From Valencia hispanica (lineage: Eukaryota; Chordata; Actinopteri; Cyprinodontiformes; Valenciidae), in NCBI GenBank assembly GCA_963556495.2, contig OY747713.1, forward strand, positions 40,212,961 through 40,276,960: 64,000 nucleotides of DNA, given 5' to 3'. Each line of letters opens with the position of its first letter. The first letter of the stretch is position 1. Shown piece by piece: positions 24,475 through 36,190 of the stretch. The position numbers and the translations under genes were made by a program. The notes below the pieces were generated by a model. It was not told the DNA's origin and ran no database searches. It saw only the letters and a program-made list of their open reading frames with translations.

Positions 24475-25260
24475 GATGGCGGCCTTACCACAGAAGTGTT
24501 TAGGAAACCCACACATACAAACCAATACCTACTTTTTGACTCACACTACCCACTGGAACATAAACTATTGGTCATCAGAACACTACAGCATAGAGCTGAA
24601 CATGTCCCCACAAAGAGAGAAGGACAAAGAACACAAACATACTAAGAGGGCACTCCTAACTTGTGGAATGTTCAGAGTTGTACATTGGAGAAATGAAACA
24701 GCCTCTACACAAAAGGATGGCTCCACACAGAAGAGCAAACTCATCAGGCCAAGACTCAGCAGTCCATCTACACCTAAAGGACAAAGGTCACTATTTTGAA
24801 GACAATAATGTACACATTTTAGATAGAGAAGACAGATGGTTTGAGAGAGGAGTGAAAGAAGCCATCAATGTAAAACATATGAAACCAACCTTGAACAGAG
24901 GAGGTGGTTTGAGATTCCCCGTTTCAAACACATACAAAGCAGCCTCGAGTTCCCAACCCAAGAAGTTTCACCAAAACTCACACATTGAGGCATGTGACCA
25001 AAACAGCGCATAGTTACATAACCGGGGTCTTTACACTGTTAGCGACTCTTATATCACCAAGATTGCTTAGTGCTTAAAAGCTTACGCAACCCTGATAGCC
25101 TCGTTAGGTACGATAGCCCCATTAGTGAGCCTTAACCTTAGACTTATAAATCTGATACTCTCAATCCGGTTTTCAGAACTGAAGAAGCCTCTGGGATGAG
25201 AGACGAAACGTATTCAAGACAATAAGAAAAGTCCTGAATGACTGAGAATCCACACCAACG
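24475..25260 (+). mobile_element. Penelope-like retroelement fragment (3' part)
   Basis: 786 bp flanked by an exact 13-bp direct repeat (TCTTACTTGAGTT at 24462-24474 and 25261-25273). It contains the C-terminal GIY-YIG endonuclease region, and near the end TGAAGAAGCCTCTGGGATGA, then GAGACGAAACGTATTCAAGA, a 3' region I know from fish Penelope-like elements. The reverse transcriptase is absent: the front frame (24440-24660, with HIQTNTYFLTHTTHWN) jumps straight into the endonuclease, so an internal deletion is likely. Confidence 0.75.
24663..24990 (+). pseudogene. GIY-YIG endonuclease domain of Penelope-like element
   Basis: The frame reads ELYIGEMKQPLHKRM, AQDSAVHLHLKDKGH-like residues, and EDNNVHILDREDRWFERGVK, then EAINVKHMKPTLNRGGGLR. 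YIG with a downstream K-P-L-H-K-R-M, HLK-GH and W-F-E-R-G-V-KEA is the pattern of the Penelope endonuclease, which nicks target DNA. No GIY half with an intact upstream coding region remains, so this is a relic. The frame is open for over 300 nt, which suggests moderate age. Confidence 0.75.
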
Positions 25261-25754
25261 TCTTACTTGAGTTATTTCTGGAAGGCTACTTTTTACGTTT
25301 GAGTAAAAGAAATGTTGCAGTTGGGGTACTCTTGAGAACAAATTTTGGGTGCTCTACCCACTTCTGATAACTTCATACTTCCAGCGCTTCGTAAGCAACA
25401 GTGAATAGCGGACAGGGTGAATGTCTTACTATAGATACCATACTGTACGTATCCCCTCATCAACATTTACACACGTATGAACTTCAGTACCGTCCCATTC
25501 TCAATTTAATATTATGTCAGTCCAAAATATGCAGCTATAACCCCTTCAGGTCCTCTGGGAAGGCTTGCACAAGGTTTAGGAATGTATTTATGAAAATGAT
25601 CGACCATTCTTCCAGGACAGCATTTGTGAGGTCAGACAGTAATGTTGGAGGAGGAGGCCTGGCTCACAGCCTTCAAGTTTACTCATCCCAATGAAGTTTT
25701 AGTGGGTTAAGGTTAGGAGTTTGTTATTCCTGCTAGTTCAGTTTTTCCATACCA

Positions 25755-26235
25755 AACGGAGGCGCACTTCCACTATCGGAAGTTTCAGGTAATTTTATTA
25801 AACCTTTACTGGGCCGGCCCGATACAGCCACTTTCCTGGCCATTTCAAGAACCAACCAAGTACCAGCCTTGTCGTATGTACTTGGAAATGGGAAGAGATA
25901 TTAGCAGGCTTCGCCAAACAGCTTTGTGAAACTGGAAAAGATGCTGGGGAAGGTGTTGATAACATAAACAGAAACCCGGCAACCATCCCTGCTTCTTTCA
26001 TTGTCCATCTCTTTTTATTCTCTAATGTTGTGGGCGCCTTTTGCCGCTGATCGGTGACACCACTCACTGCTGACATGGTCACGATATGCGGACATCTCAA
26101 CACATTCCTTAAAAGGGGCAATTTTGTATGGAGACAACCGCTGAGAGGAATGGGGTCAGCAGATTTACTCTGTCTGCTTTTCCCCTCCCAGAAATGTTTC
26201 GAAACTCGTGAGCCCAACTCCAAAGAGTACATACT
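25755..26235 (-). mobile_element. MITE, copy 2 of a pair (inverted relative to 15075-15575)
   Basis: The plus-strand left edge reads GGCGCACTTCCACTATCGGA, then TCAGGTAATTTTATTAA. The minus-strand translation contains LRCPHIVTMSAVSGVTDQRQ, related to the plus-strand copy at 15075-15575. The 144-codon open frame is part of this noncoding repeat and has no recognisable domain. Confidence 0.6.
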
Positions 26236-27039
26236 TTTTGTTGTTGATTCGTTATTCCAAAGAACATATCTTCATTACTCTAGAGTTCATCCAACATTTT
26301 GCATGATGTTATGTTTAGATGCAGCAGTTTGGCCAAAGAAACCCATTCCATGTAGCTCTAAACCTATTGTTGTTGGCCTAATCGGAATATGAAGTAAAGT
26401 TTGGAATTATACAGCAATTGACCTTGCAGAAAGAACCCCATGCCTTTGTCCAGAAAAAAGGTATCAGTAGTTCACCAGCAGCTATGTGTGTTCTGTTTTG
26501 AACTTATACACAACTTATACATCAACACTGAATGTAACAATAATGAACAATATGGAACACATTAAATATTACGATCAGGAAAGTTTTCGTGGCGGGACCC
26601 TAGCAGGACACTCTCTACACTCAGCCATCGGTGAGTAGCTTGTTCGCTGTGGCTTCAGCAGCTGTACTGATTTTTGTACACAAACTAAACCCAATGTCTG
26701 AACCATTAATATAATACAGTGTTATAAAACTTTTAAATGAAATAAAAATGCATCAAGAAAAGTCTACAATTTAAATTAACAATAAAATATATATTTTGAA
26801 TCAATACCATAATGGTTGATGAGAGTTTTTTCTTTGTTTTTCAGATTTTATGATGTCACTCAGATCTCCTAACTTTATTCTTTTGTTTCTTACAAAGTTT
26901 TGGTAAAAAAGGTGTTTAAATAAAGGGTTGAATTAAATTCAGGCTTGTGTGTGTTTAATTAAAATTAGTACAGGAAATCCATTTAAATCTGAAGTTATTT
27001 AATGCACAAGCCAAAATTTATTCCAATTACTCAATGCAA

Positions 27040-27210
27040 TCGGCTACATTTCCTTAGATAGAAAACTTTTAAACTGATTGGAATAATGATCTGAAGGATT
27101 CTTTAGAATGTATGTAAGATGAATTAAAATGACTTTTCTTGTAAACTGCCTTGAGATGACGTGTTGTGGACTGGCACTACATAAATTGAAACTGAATTGA
27201 ATTACAGTGG
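27040..27210 (+). mobile_element. LINE 3' end with ATTGAA-type tail
   Basis: TTCTTGTAAACTGCCTTGAG, then ATGACGTGTTGTGGACTGGC and a tail GAAACTGAATTGAATTACAG. The 'CCTTGAGATGA ... TTGAATTGAA' end is a standard 3' terminus of fish LINEs with a short tandem tail. 5'-truncated. Confidence 0.65.
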
Positions 27211-28780
27211 CAGAAGATAAAGAATGAGAACATCAGCAGAAGCAAGCAAATCGCAAAGTCATTGTTCTTTTATAAAGCAGAGAATGCATCTTTAATTATG
27301 GGAGGCCTTCAAAAAGGCTTGTCAAACAGCCTGAAGGTCTGATGATCTAAGGCTGAAATAATTCAGAGTAATAGAATCTGATCAACATTAGATTTACTAA
27401 CAGATAGTGGTGCAAGGCCGATCCCAACACCGTCAAGCTAACAGGACAAACGGATGTCAGGAGGTCGGGGTAAATGATCTTTAAAATGTAAGAAAGTAGA
27501 CCCAAAGGAGCTTTTATCACTCAAGGGAGTCAAAACTTATTTCAGACTTATCATCCACTGACATGCAGCGAGATGAAATGTTTGATGAAAGTGAAGGCGT
27601 ACAGACAGGAAGCCAACAAGGTGAGAGGGAAAATGAACTCGATACTTTGGGTCTGAAGCATTTAACTTCTGTGTCTCATTCATGTTTAATTAGCTTCCTG
27701 ACTGGAGCAGCCCTTTGAAACCAGACAATGTGTGCAGCCAGAAGGAAGCCATGACTTAATGCTTCACTGCACCTCTGCAGATCTAAGCTGTGATTAACGA
27801 CAGAGGACACCACTTAACCACTAAATTATCAATTTATGGATGATAAGACCTTACCTAAGGTTCACTACGAGGCTACAAATTCAGATGAGAAGATTAGCAT
27901 CAGTTGCAGCGTTGGTCTATTGATTCCAGCACAAACAGTTAAAGCATCTTAATCCTTATTTATCAGATTTTGTTAAGAAAAAATAATGGCCACCCATTGA
28001 TCTCTGCAAGCAAAAGGTGAACTTAAGACTTAAAAGTTTGTACCAGTGCAACTATCATCATAAACAGTAGGTGTCCCTACTGAGGTGTTATTCACTCCCT
28101 GTAAGAATAAAGTTGTACACAAACTTCAAACTCGACTTGTGTTTTCTTATTATTTTATTAGTATACTATTTAATTTTATTCTACATTTTATCTCATATTA
28201 GATGTTTTGGGAAAAAAATCAATAGGTTGGAGTTTTAACCCAAAAGGAATAAAGGAAAAAAGTCCCTCTATTTACAAAGAACTTTGCACAAAAGAAATGA
28301 AAGTTGCTGCCATTAAAAAATAAATAAATTTCGAACTCAGACTCCGAAAATTCCTCTGCATTTATGGAATGGATGACATTTTTTTTTTTATCTTTTACAA
28401 TTTTATTTTCAAGGTCACATTCACTTGTTTTTTTTAATAAGTTTGCTGTGGTCTCTAGCTTAAATGAATGCCTTTAGAGTCATTTTAAGTGAAAAAAAGT
28501 TTGTCGGAGGACTGGGTGGGGGGAACATCAAGATCACAAGTCAGCTCATTGTCATTTATGATATGCAAACGTCTCGACTCTGGTTGGTAAACAGCAATGC
28601 GACTCATGCAGGCTTTGAATAAATAACTTATTTAACTTACTTCGCTGGTGGTGTTCCAAGACAAATTCCAACTGTTTCTTCCTCAGCTCCTCTTTCTTTG
28701 GTAAAAAAAATGCAGCGCTGATGTGCTACGTCCACAAATAAGCCCAAACGTGTTCTGCCATGTTGTGGAGTTGCTAAAGC

Positions 28781-29515
28781 TTAGCTTCCACTAGCCGAGT
28801 CGCTGACGGTTAGCTTCCACTAGCCGAGTCGCTGACGGTTAGCTTCCACTAGCCGAGTCGCTGACGGTTAGCTTCCACTAGCCGAGTCGCTGACGGTTAG
28901 CTTCCACTAGCCGAGTCGCTGACGGTTAGCTTCCAGTAGCAAAGTTACTGACTGTTAGCTGCCATTAGCATAGTTACTGACGTTTAGCTTCCATTAGCAT
29001 AATTACTGACGGTTAGCTTCCACTAGCAGAGTCGCTGACGGTTAGCTTCCATTAGCAGAGTCGCTGACGGTTAGCTTCCACTAGCCGAGTCGCTGACGGT
29101 TAGCTTCCACTAGCTGAGTCGCTGACGGTTAGCTTCCACTAGCAGAGTTACTGACGGTTAGCTTCCACTAGCAGAGTTACTGACGGTTAGCTTCCACTAG
29201 CAGAGTTACTGACGGTTAGCTTCCACTAGCCGAGTTACTGACGGTTAGCTTCCATTAGCTGAGTCGCTGACGGTTAGCTTCCATTAGCCGGGTTACTGAC
29301 GGTTAGCTTCCACTAGCCGAGTCGCTGACGGTTAGCTTCCACTAGCCGAGTTGCTGAGGGTTAGCTTCCATTAGCCGAGTTTCTGACGGTTAGCTTCCAT
29401 TAGCCGAGTTGCTGAGGGTTAGCTTCCACTAGCCAAGTTACTGACCGTTAGCTTCCACTAGCAGAGTTGCTAAGTTAGCTTCTACTAGCCGAGCTGCTAA
29501 GAGTAAGCTTCTACT
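28781..29515. repeat. 29-bp minisatellite, about 26 units
   Basis: The period is 29 bp with the motif TTAGCTTCCACTAGCCGAGT followed by CGCTGACGG. Units start every 29 bp from 28781 to 29448, with two shortened, degenerate units at the right end. The first five units (28781-28925) are identical. Further on, variants CAGAGTTACTGACGG or ATTAGC alternate in blocks, with at least three identical neighbours around 29129-29216. Since 29 is not a multiple of 3 and stops occur, it is not coding. Confidence 0.95.
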
Positions 29516-29651
29516 AATGCAGGCATTGATATTTGTAGAAAATGTTCATGTGCAGCATGCATATGCAACTCAGATCCCAGACCGACACAATTTCTCAATG
29601 AATGAGACCTTGTGTATAAAATGTGTATTTATAAACACATTAAAGAAATAA

Positions 29652-29800
29652 ATGACTAATGCCTTATCCACACGTAGCCGGGTATCTCACAAAACGAAAT
29701 TATTTTTCCACGGTTTGCCCTGTCAGCCACATGAAAACCCAGATTTACGGCACCGAAAACGAATCTTTTTATTAGGTCTAAGAGTTATTTTTGCTTTCAC
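29652..29800 (+). mobile_element. MITE-like fragment
   Basis: TTATCCACACGTAGCCGGGT, CACGGTTTGCCCTGTCAGCC and ACATGAAAACCCAGATTTAC resemble a fish miniature element with a 'CCACACGTAGCCGGGTAT' end. Only one end is visible. Confidence 0.35.
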
Positions 29801-30824
29801 CCTCACAGCTTTGATCAAGTATTTAAAACCTTTCACTTACTATACTTTAGCAAAATCATACCTCGAAAATTGATTTTTGGGCATATAAAAATGTAAAAAA
29901 AGAAAAAAGAAAAAAAGAAAATGCTTCAGTAATTGCAGAGAAAATAAGAACATTTCAAATGGAAGGTCATTTCCCTTTTCCCTCTGACAAACTGAGTGTT
30001 CAGATAATCTTTTCCTTTCAGAGTCAACGATCAACTATATCACCATATGAGATTTCATTATATGTTTCAATGTATCCGAGTGCACTGGAGTGGGTTATTT
30101 CCCCATCTCCCTTCATAAGCCACAGCTCCATTGGAGGACACAGCAACAGTGAAACCAGGACATACAAGATGTACAGCCCTATAACAACCATATACAGCAA
30201 CAACAAATGAAGCCAGCAGCAGAGAAAAAAACGAAGCCCAAACGATTTCCCAATATTAGCTCCTCCGAAGATGAAACGCATTTCAAAATTCACACTTTGC
30301 TGTCTGACGACCTAAATGGAAAACTTTACAACCCGCTTGCCTCGTCCATCTCCGGTGTCCTGACGACGTTGTAATAACATGCTCACTTGAGCTGACAGGT
30401 TTCACACCTTCATTTTCACACGGAAATAAAAATGCTCCCCAGAGACGCACAGTGCAGGAAAAAGGGGAGCGGCTGGGCACGAGTGCTTGCACAATGCCTA
30501 AAGAGACAGGAAATTAAAAGTGAGGACTGATAACACGTGTAAGTGCAACAAACTGATCGTAGCGAACGTCAGCATAGGAAAAAACAAAAACAAAAGACAT
30601 GATGGAATACATTCAGGAGCCAACAGGGAAATAGTTCTTGAAGGTAAAATGGGAATGGAGAGGAGAAGGGTTTCGAAGGGCATCAAGCATTTCTCCTTCC
30701 CAGACATCTGGTTCAAATCTCACCTCTGACCTCTTAATTGGTGTGGAATACATTCAGTCAAGTTTTACTCACAACAGCAACCGACTCCAGTCTTCAGTTC
30801 TGCACCGACCTAATTTTACTTCAG

Positions 30825-30948
30825 CCTGTTGGGGCGGCATTTCTTCAGTATGCTTGTATTTTTGCATGTACAATAGCAAACAGACTATTTCTCACCGTCC
30901 GTCCCAGAACAGGAATCAAAGACCTTGTGAAAACGCTGGCTGGAGCAG
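30825..30948 (+). other. Unassigned open segment with exon-like borders
   Basis: Preceded by a pyrimidine-rich stretch ending TTTTACTTCAG and followed by a strong donor GCAG/GTAAGTG. In between, 41 codons are open: PVGAAFLQYACIFACTIANR, then LFLTVRPRTGIKDLVKTLAG. It would begin in phase 0 and end in phase 1, and is on the strand opposite to CTDP1. The first half is hydrophobic like a membrane segment. I do not recognise the protein. A 25-nt A run begins 28 nt after the donor. Could be a lone exon, a retrocopy piece, or chance. Confidence 0.25.
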
Positions 30949-30976
30949 GTAAGTGTGTGTCATTATTCAAGAAAAG

Positions 30977-31001
30977 AAAAAAAAAAAAAAAAAAAAAAAA
31001 A
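30977..31001. repeat. Poly-A tract (25 nt)
   Basis: 25 consecutive A on the plus strand, preceded by GAAAAG. May be the tail of an unrecognised retroinsertion to its left. Confidence 0.9.
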
Positions 31002-32344
31002 GTCCTCTATCAAGAGAGGCGGACAGGCCACTCAGTAAAGACGAAACCACCACAAAAGCAACACAAGGAAGCCAGATTACACTTTGTATTGGGGCTTACT
31101 TTGGGAGACAATCTCTTTATTTAACCCCTTCGCGTTTTCACAATATGCCAATAAAGGATAAAATCATAATTGTAGATACAGTAAGCGTTTTTGTCAAACC
31201 ACCCAGAGAACCAGGTAATGTGGAACTCACCGTCCCAAGTCACATATCACTGACAGAACAGAGACATCTCGGAAAAAAATTGGCTTATTTCATCCACAGT
31301 CCACCGTCCAATTATTGTCCTCCAATAAAATAGCTAGTCCACAAGTCTCGTGTCCACATGGGTGCCCCCATTGGCATTAACAAAAAAGGTTATGTGTCTT
31401 CCTACAACCAAACACACGTCCAGACCTAAATCAAGAGCTTTGACCTAAGTCCACTTTATTTAAAGTCACAAGGACTACCCCTTTAAATATTGCGCTGAAA
31501 GATAGGGAAAGTGTTCAGAACAAAACACAAAACTAATATACTGAAATGGGGAGATTTTCTTTCCCATGTGGCCACACATACGCCACCGAGGTTACCGGCT
31601 GCAAGTCAGTGACTCGATGTTGAATGAAGCGGTTGAATTTTCTTAGACTGAAAACCTTGTAATAAGTTTTAAGATTTGGAGCTTTAGTGCATTGTTTAAC
31701 AACTAGGGTGAAATTAAATGTAAGCAACTGACTTTGAATCAGTCTGTATTATTGGATCGAACCAATCAAGATTTATTGTATATACGTGAGATGTTTTTGA
31801 GACTTTTGAGCCAGAGGCTGGGGGCGGGAACTCGACATGACGTTTCAACGAGCGTATAGTAGATTAATGGTAAAATACTTTTAGAAACCGTTCAAATCAA
31901 CAGATGTCAAACTTGGTACGAAATGTCCTTCTGGTGGTTAAGAAAGCTCAGTGGAGTGGAGCAGGGGTCGCATTAACGGAATATTTTACATATTTGACAG
32001 TTTTTTTGTTGTTTTTGTTTTTAATAAAGGTGACGAAAAAATATTAAGGCCTTAGGTCATTTTGACAGATTAGTATTCACACATCTGACCACTTGGAGCA
32101 AATGGACAGATATTTTCAACTTTATGTCGTGGCAACCACCAAGTCCATGCTGCGGGATTTCCTCCCACTGAGGTGGTAGCTTGAGGGCCAGTAAACGGCT
32201 CGTTCAGGGAATCTTTCCAACTTCTAATCACTTCAGTTGGAGAAATGTTCTGTGATTTCTGGCTTAAGTGGCACTTAGTTCCAGTCTTCAGCGTGGCAAT
32301 AGAATCTCCCCGAATCTCTGCTCTCCGCTGGAAGAGCACATCGA

Positions 32345-33028
32345 CATCGTTAATACTTGTTATTTTTGGAAAAGTACCGAAAGTTAGAATTGTATAACAA
32401 CATGGTGATGAGGGGGGTGAGTGGCACTGGGGGATGTCTGCGCTCTCTGAGTGCTGTTATACTTCTAATTTAAGACATCGTTTTTAATTTTAAACTCTGC
32501 CAGAAAATTGGCAGTACGGCATCAACAACACGACAGTAACATGCCTGGTTAAAAAATAAAGCACACTTTAGCCTACCTAAAAAGTAATTGGTCGCCATCT
32601 TCCTCTTCCACACTAAAGCCACTTAAGTCGTCTTCTTCAGTGTTTTTACGTCCTCTGAAAACTTTTGTCGTCTTTTTACAGTGACTCAGTTCTTCCTGCT
32701 GCCTCCTCCAACGCCTCACCATCGATTGATTGATGTCAAGCTGGCGTGCAGTAGCTCTATTTCCTTCTTTGATGGCCTTTAGCCTAAAAGGTGCATTTCT
32801 TTGTGCATTTTCTATGATGAGGGTGTGTGCAAGAAAACTACCGGTAGTGTCTTCTTCGGCGCAAAATCGTTCCCCACATGTCTGCCTCATTTTTACACTT
32901 CCTGCCATAGAGCCTCCAGAAGGCGGTTAGTCCGAAAAAAAAATCTAGAAATTAGCTGCATCATTGTGTAGGATGCAGAGTCCAAAGAGGGTGAAAAAGT
33001 AGCAGCTTATAGTCAAAAAATTACGGTA
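32345..33028 (-). mobile_element. pogo/Tigger-type transposon, copy 2, minus strand, 3'-truncated
   Basis: The 5' end (at 33028 on the plus strand) reads TACCGTAATTTTTTGACTAT in element orientation and matches the left end of the copy at 11108. Similarity continues through the transposase front and about 230 bp beyond (AGGTAGGCTAAAGT, AACCAGGCATG, TTTTTCCAAAAA words in the same order), then fades near 32345. The opposite inverted repeat is missing. Confidence 0.7.
32573..32908 (-). pseudogene. pogo/Tigger transposase N-terminal DNA-binding region, open frame
   Basis: Open for 111 codons with an ATG: MAGSVKMRQTCGERFCAEED, then RNAPFRLKAIKEGNRATARQ, LDINQSMVRRWRRQQEELSH and CKKTTKVFRG, ending in an acidic stretch. 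The central basic helix-turn-helix (R-K-x-I ... GNRATAR-x-LDI-x-x-SMVRRWRRQ) is the Brinker-like DNA-binding domain. The family transposase continues with a CENP-B-type domain and a DDE catalytic core, both absent here. A clean frame does not prove function, since no copy has the catalytic part. Confidence 0.65.
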
Positions 33029-33439
33029 GTTCTCTGTTAAGCTTGTTCGAACTGAATATTATTTAAAATGGATGAAAATAAATACTACTGAATACGCTAT
33101 AAATTGATGGGAAAAAATAGATTTTGACCGGATTTCTTTGAAACAGTCAGTCAAAATGACGGACGACAGAAATATCTAGCGCGCCACGACCCCTGCAGTA
33201 AAGGGAAGACTCTTATGCCCAAAAACAATAAATATCAGGTACAAAAGGATCCAAACTGTCGAGGTATAAAATGAAGAAATGATCAGGTGAATGGGTCCTT
33301 GTGTCATGCTATATTTAGCGACACAGAGAAGCAAAGTCATTAAACACAAATCAAAAGTTCCTAGACACTGATCAAGCTTAGGCACAGTATAGATTTAAGA
33401 AATGTTTCTTATGAATTTATTTTATAGGAATTGTTAAAG

Positions 33440-33672
33440 GTGGCCGGTGTTTGTACATTCATCTCCAGGCTACTCTTGCTTCCTCCCAGAGTCCTAAAGA
33501 AAAAAAAAATGGTTTAAATTGCACTTAGGTAAGAATGTGTGTTTGTCCTGTGTGTCTCTGCGTGTCCCAGGCGTACCTTGCCTATCGCCCATTGAATGGC
33601 GGAGATGAGCACCAGCCCCCCCTGTAACCCTACAAGGATAAACCACTAAAGACAATGGATGGATGGGTGGAG
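33440..33672 (+). mobile_element. tRNA-SINE family A, 5'-truncated copy
   Basis: CTTGCTTCCTCCCAGAGTCC, GTTTGTCCTGTGTGTCTCTG, GAGCACCAGCCCCCCCTG and a (GATG)n-like tail match, in order, the body of the full SINE at 59544-59899. The tRNA-like head is missing. Confidence 0.7.
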
Positions 33673-33676
33673 GTTA

Positions 33677-33800
33677 GGGCTGGGTAACAACTGTGCCACC
33701 AGTGATCATATATCCCCAAGTTAATAAACAGTATTGTACTCTAATTATAGGTATTATTTCTCTAAATTGTTCAGTGTGAGATTATGCAGCTGCGATAGAA
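33677..33800 (+). mobile_element. Possible hAT-like end
   Basis: TTAGGGCTGGGTAACAACTG resembles the TAGGGCTGGGCGAT hAT end seen elsewhere in the window. It sits right after the SINE tail. No partner end was found. Confidence 0.3.
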
Positions 33801-36190
33801 GATTAATTCATTTTACAGCTTTTCACACATCTCTACCATGGGTGCCACTAAATGTACAGGGTGCCACATCTGAAGCTTTAAAAATACAAATAGTATCGAT
33901 GTGATGAGAGAGTTCAGGCAGCCCAGGCTGAGCCGGTTCAAGGTTAGTTTGAACTGAAAGATTGAAAAAGTTATGCGAATTTGTTGTTTTGCGCTGCATT
34001 TAATTACAGGAGACAGTAATGGAAGCATTTATGCCCAAAGCACATTAGTGGCGACTCTGCCATGCATTGTACTGAATTTTCTAAATGCACTCAGTGTCTT
34101 TGCAAGTCATTCAGAGACAGAAGAGCATTCAGGGGTCTCCGCTGCAGCCCTGGCAGCGGCACGCAGGATGAATACTGGTTGCGGGTTAAAAGTACTTTAT
34201 GCCTAATTTTAGATTACTCCTTAAATACTTATTAGGTGAAATATAACGTACATTAGCAATGAAACCCCTTAATCTTTGTCCCTGTTCTTTGGATGAAATG
34301 TATAACAGCTTAGTAGGTATTAATGTAACATGCTTCTAAACTCCCAGTCATTTTTCCCCTGGCAGCAGCAGTGTTACGTGAAACCATATGTTGCCAACAC
34401 TGCTGTGCTAAAATAAGACTTTCTGCTCCTGTTCCACACACAGGGTTAGACAGAGATTTCTGTTTACATTTAGCTTTTAAGAAGAAATTTTATATTTTAG
34501 CCACTTAACCCAGTCTATCAATGCTGTTTAAAGACAGCTAAGTGAGAAAAGCTACATTGATGTTATGGTTCTGGGTGTTATAATTTTAATTTAAAATGTA
34601 AAGATTTATGTAAAAGGTTTCTTTTTGGTTGACTAGCGAGGCATATAGAAATGAAAGGAGGGCATTTAAAGTTGTTCTGCTTTTTTGGTTGTTACTTCAA
34701 TCTGCTTCAGCAAATAAACCACAACAAACACTCTGCTTTATCCTTCTGAAGAGTTCCATTATATCTATCATGGAACATGAGGAAATATTGATAGTATTAT
34801 GGGAATTTTTCACCTAAGGTGAAAGTCTTTTTCTCCACAGGGAAAAACACTAAAGAACTGATGTTTTATGTGATGCTAACCATGCTAAACACTAATATAG
34901 GATGTTAAAGGCAGATTAAAATGTCAACTTCATAATCATGCTGTCTTTTTTTCTATACATTGATCAAACCTCTAAAAGATGATTGTCATTTATAGTTCCT
35001 AAAGAGAAATTGTAAATCGGTAGGTTGAAGCTTTATAAAAATCTGAAATTTTTGTTAAAAACTATAATAATAAAAAAAATCTATTGTCCACAAAACATTT
35101 GTTTCATTTCTACTGAAGCCTTTTTGTTTTTTACTTCCACTAAATTTCAAATCAGTGAGATGAATTTAGCAATATGCAGGACGTTGCTATTGTTTTCGCC
35201 GTTATCAGCATAAACTGAACGCCTTGGCTGTGGTCGTGTTGGTCGTTTGGACCGGTGGTGGTAAGAAAAGAGCAGTGAAAACAACCTCTCTGTTTTCCCC
35301 TCAGACTGGCCCGAGCAGATCCTGAATGATGCCGAGACATTCACATTGCCGCTGTCTCTTAGCAACAGATGTGTAGCAAATAAAAGGAAGAGGTAGAGCC
35401 TGGGATGGAGACTGACAGAATGGCAACCCTTAGGGCTGGTTGGAGGTCCGAGGCGGTGTGGTCTCAGTCAGGTCCATGTAGAAAGGTTCAAGTGATCCTG
35501 ACGACTCGGTGGACACCAGTACGCTTAGTTTGCTCCGTGTGTCTGGCAGTCCATTTAAATTAAGTCTGGGAGTTTCTGTCCTTTAGTTTAGAAAATGAAA
35601 TTTATTCTTAGTCAGCTGGAACACAGTAATTTGGGCATTCAGTTAGATTACTTCATGAAAGCATAAGTGTTTTATTTGACAATGACACATTAATAATATT
35701 ACACATGCCAGCATCTGTATTTTCAAGAGACTGATGCGATGCGAACATACTGAAAATTGGATGTTGGCAGTAAATTTAAGATGAGTACAAGGTTTTGGAT
35801 TTAAAATGGATATTGCTAAATGACTCAACAGCACCTCCTAAGCTGCAGAAAAGACATATGATGAAACTATGACATCGGTGTCTTTCTATACACAACCCAA
35901 ACACCCACCTGCCAATTTGTGCCCACACCCTTCTCTCACTGTCAAATTTACACCTCTTACCCGGTGTGTCAGGCCATTTAATCTATCACTGCTCCTCTAC
36001 AGCACTATACAGTCCAGATGTGGACTTCCAGAGAGTTTAAACAGCATGTAAACAACGCTGTGGACGGTAGATTCCAGGCTATACTCATTAGCCACAACTA
36101 AAGGTGCCGAAATAGGTGATAGATGGCAAGGCATGTCTGAACAGACTTGGATACTGGACCGCAGTAAGCAGATAGAGTTTTGAGAGACAA

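Larger units (their letters stand above)
24265..25375 (+). mobile_element. MITE interrupted by a Penelope-like element
   Basis: The left piece (24265-24474) and right piece (25261-25375) align in order with the uninterrupted relative at 54175-54760. Shared words include TACCAGAATTTG against TTCCAGAATTAG, TCTGTCTGAT, CTCTTACTTGAGT and TACCCAC(C)TCTG. Removing 24475-25273 restores the order of the family. Confidence 0.6.

Noticed and set aside
25798..26232. 144-codon minus-strand open frame
   Set aside because: Lies entirely in a MITE whose inverted copy at 15075-15575 shows the same peptide words in a broken frame; no known domain.
28781..29515. Regular array that could suggest a CRISPR
   Set aside because: Units are directly adjacent 29-mers with no unique spacers, in vertebrate DNA; it is a minisatellite.
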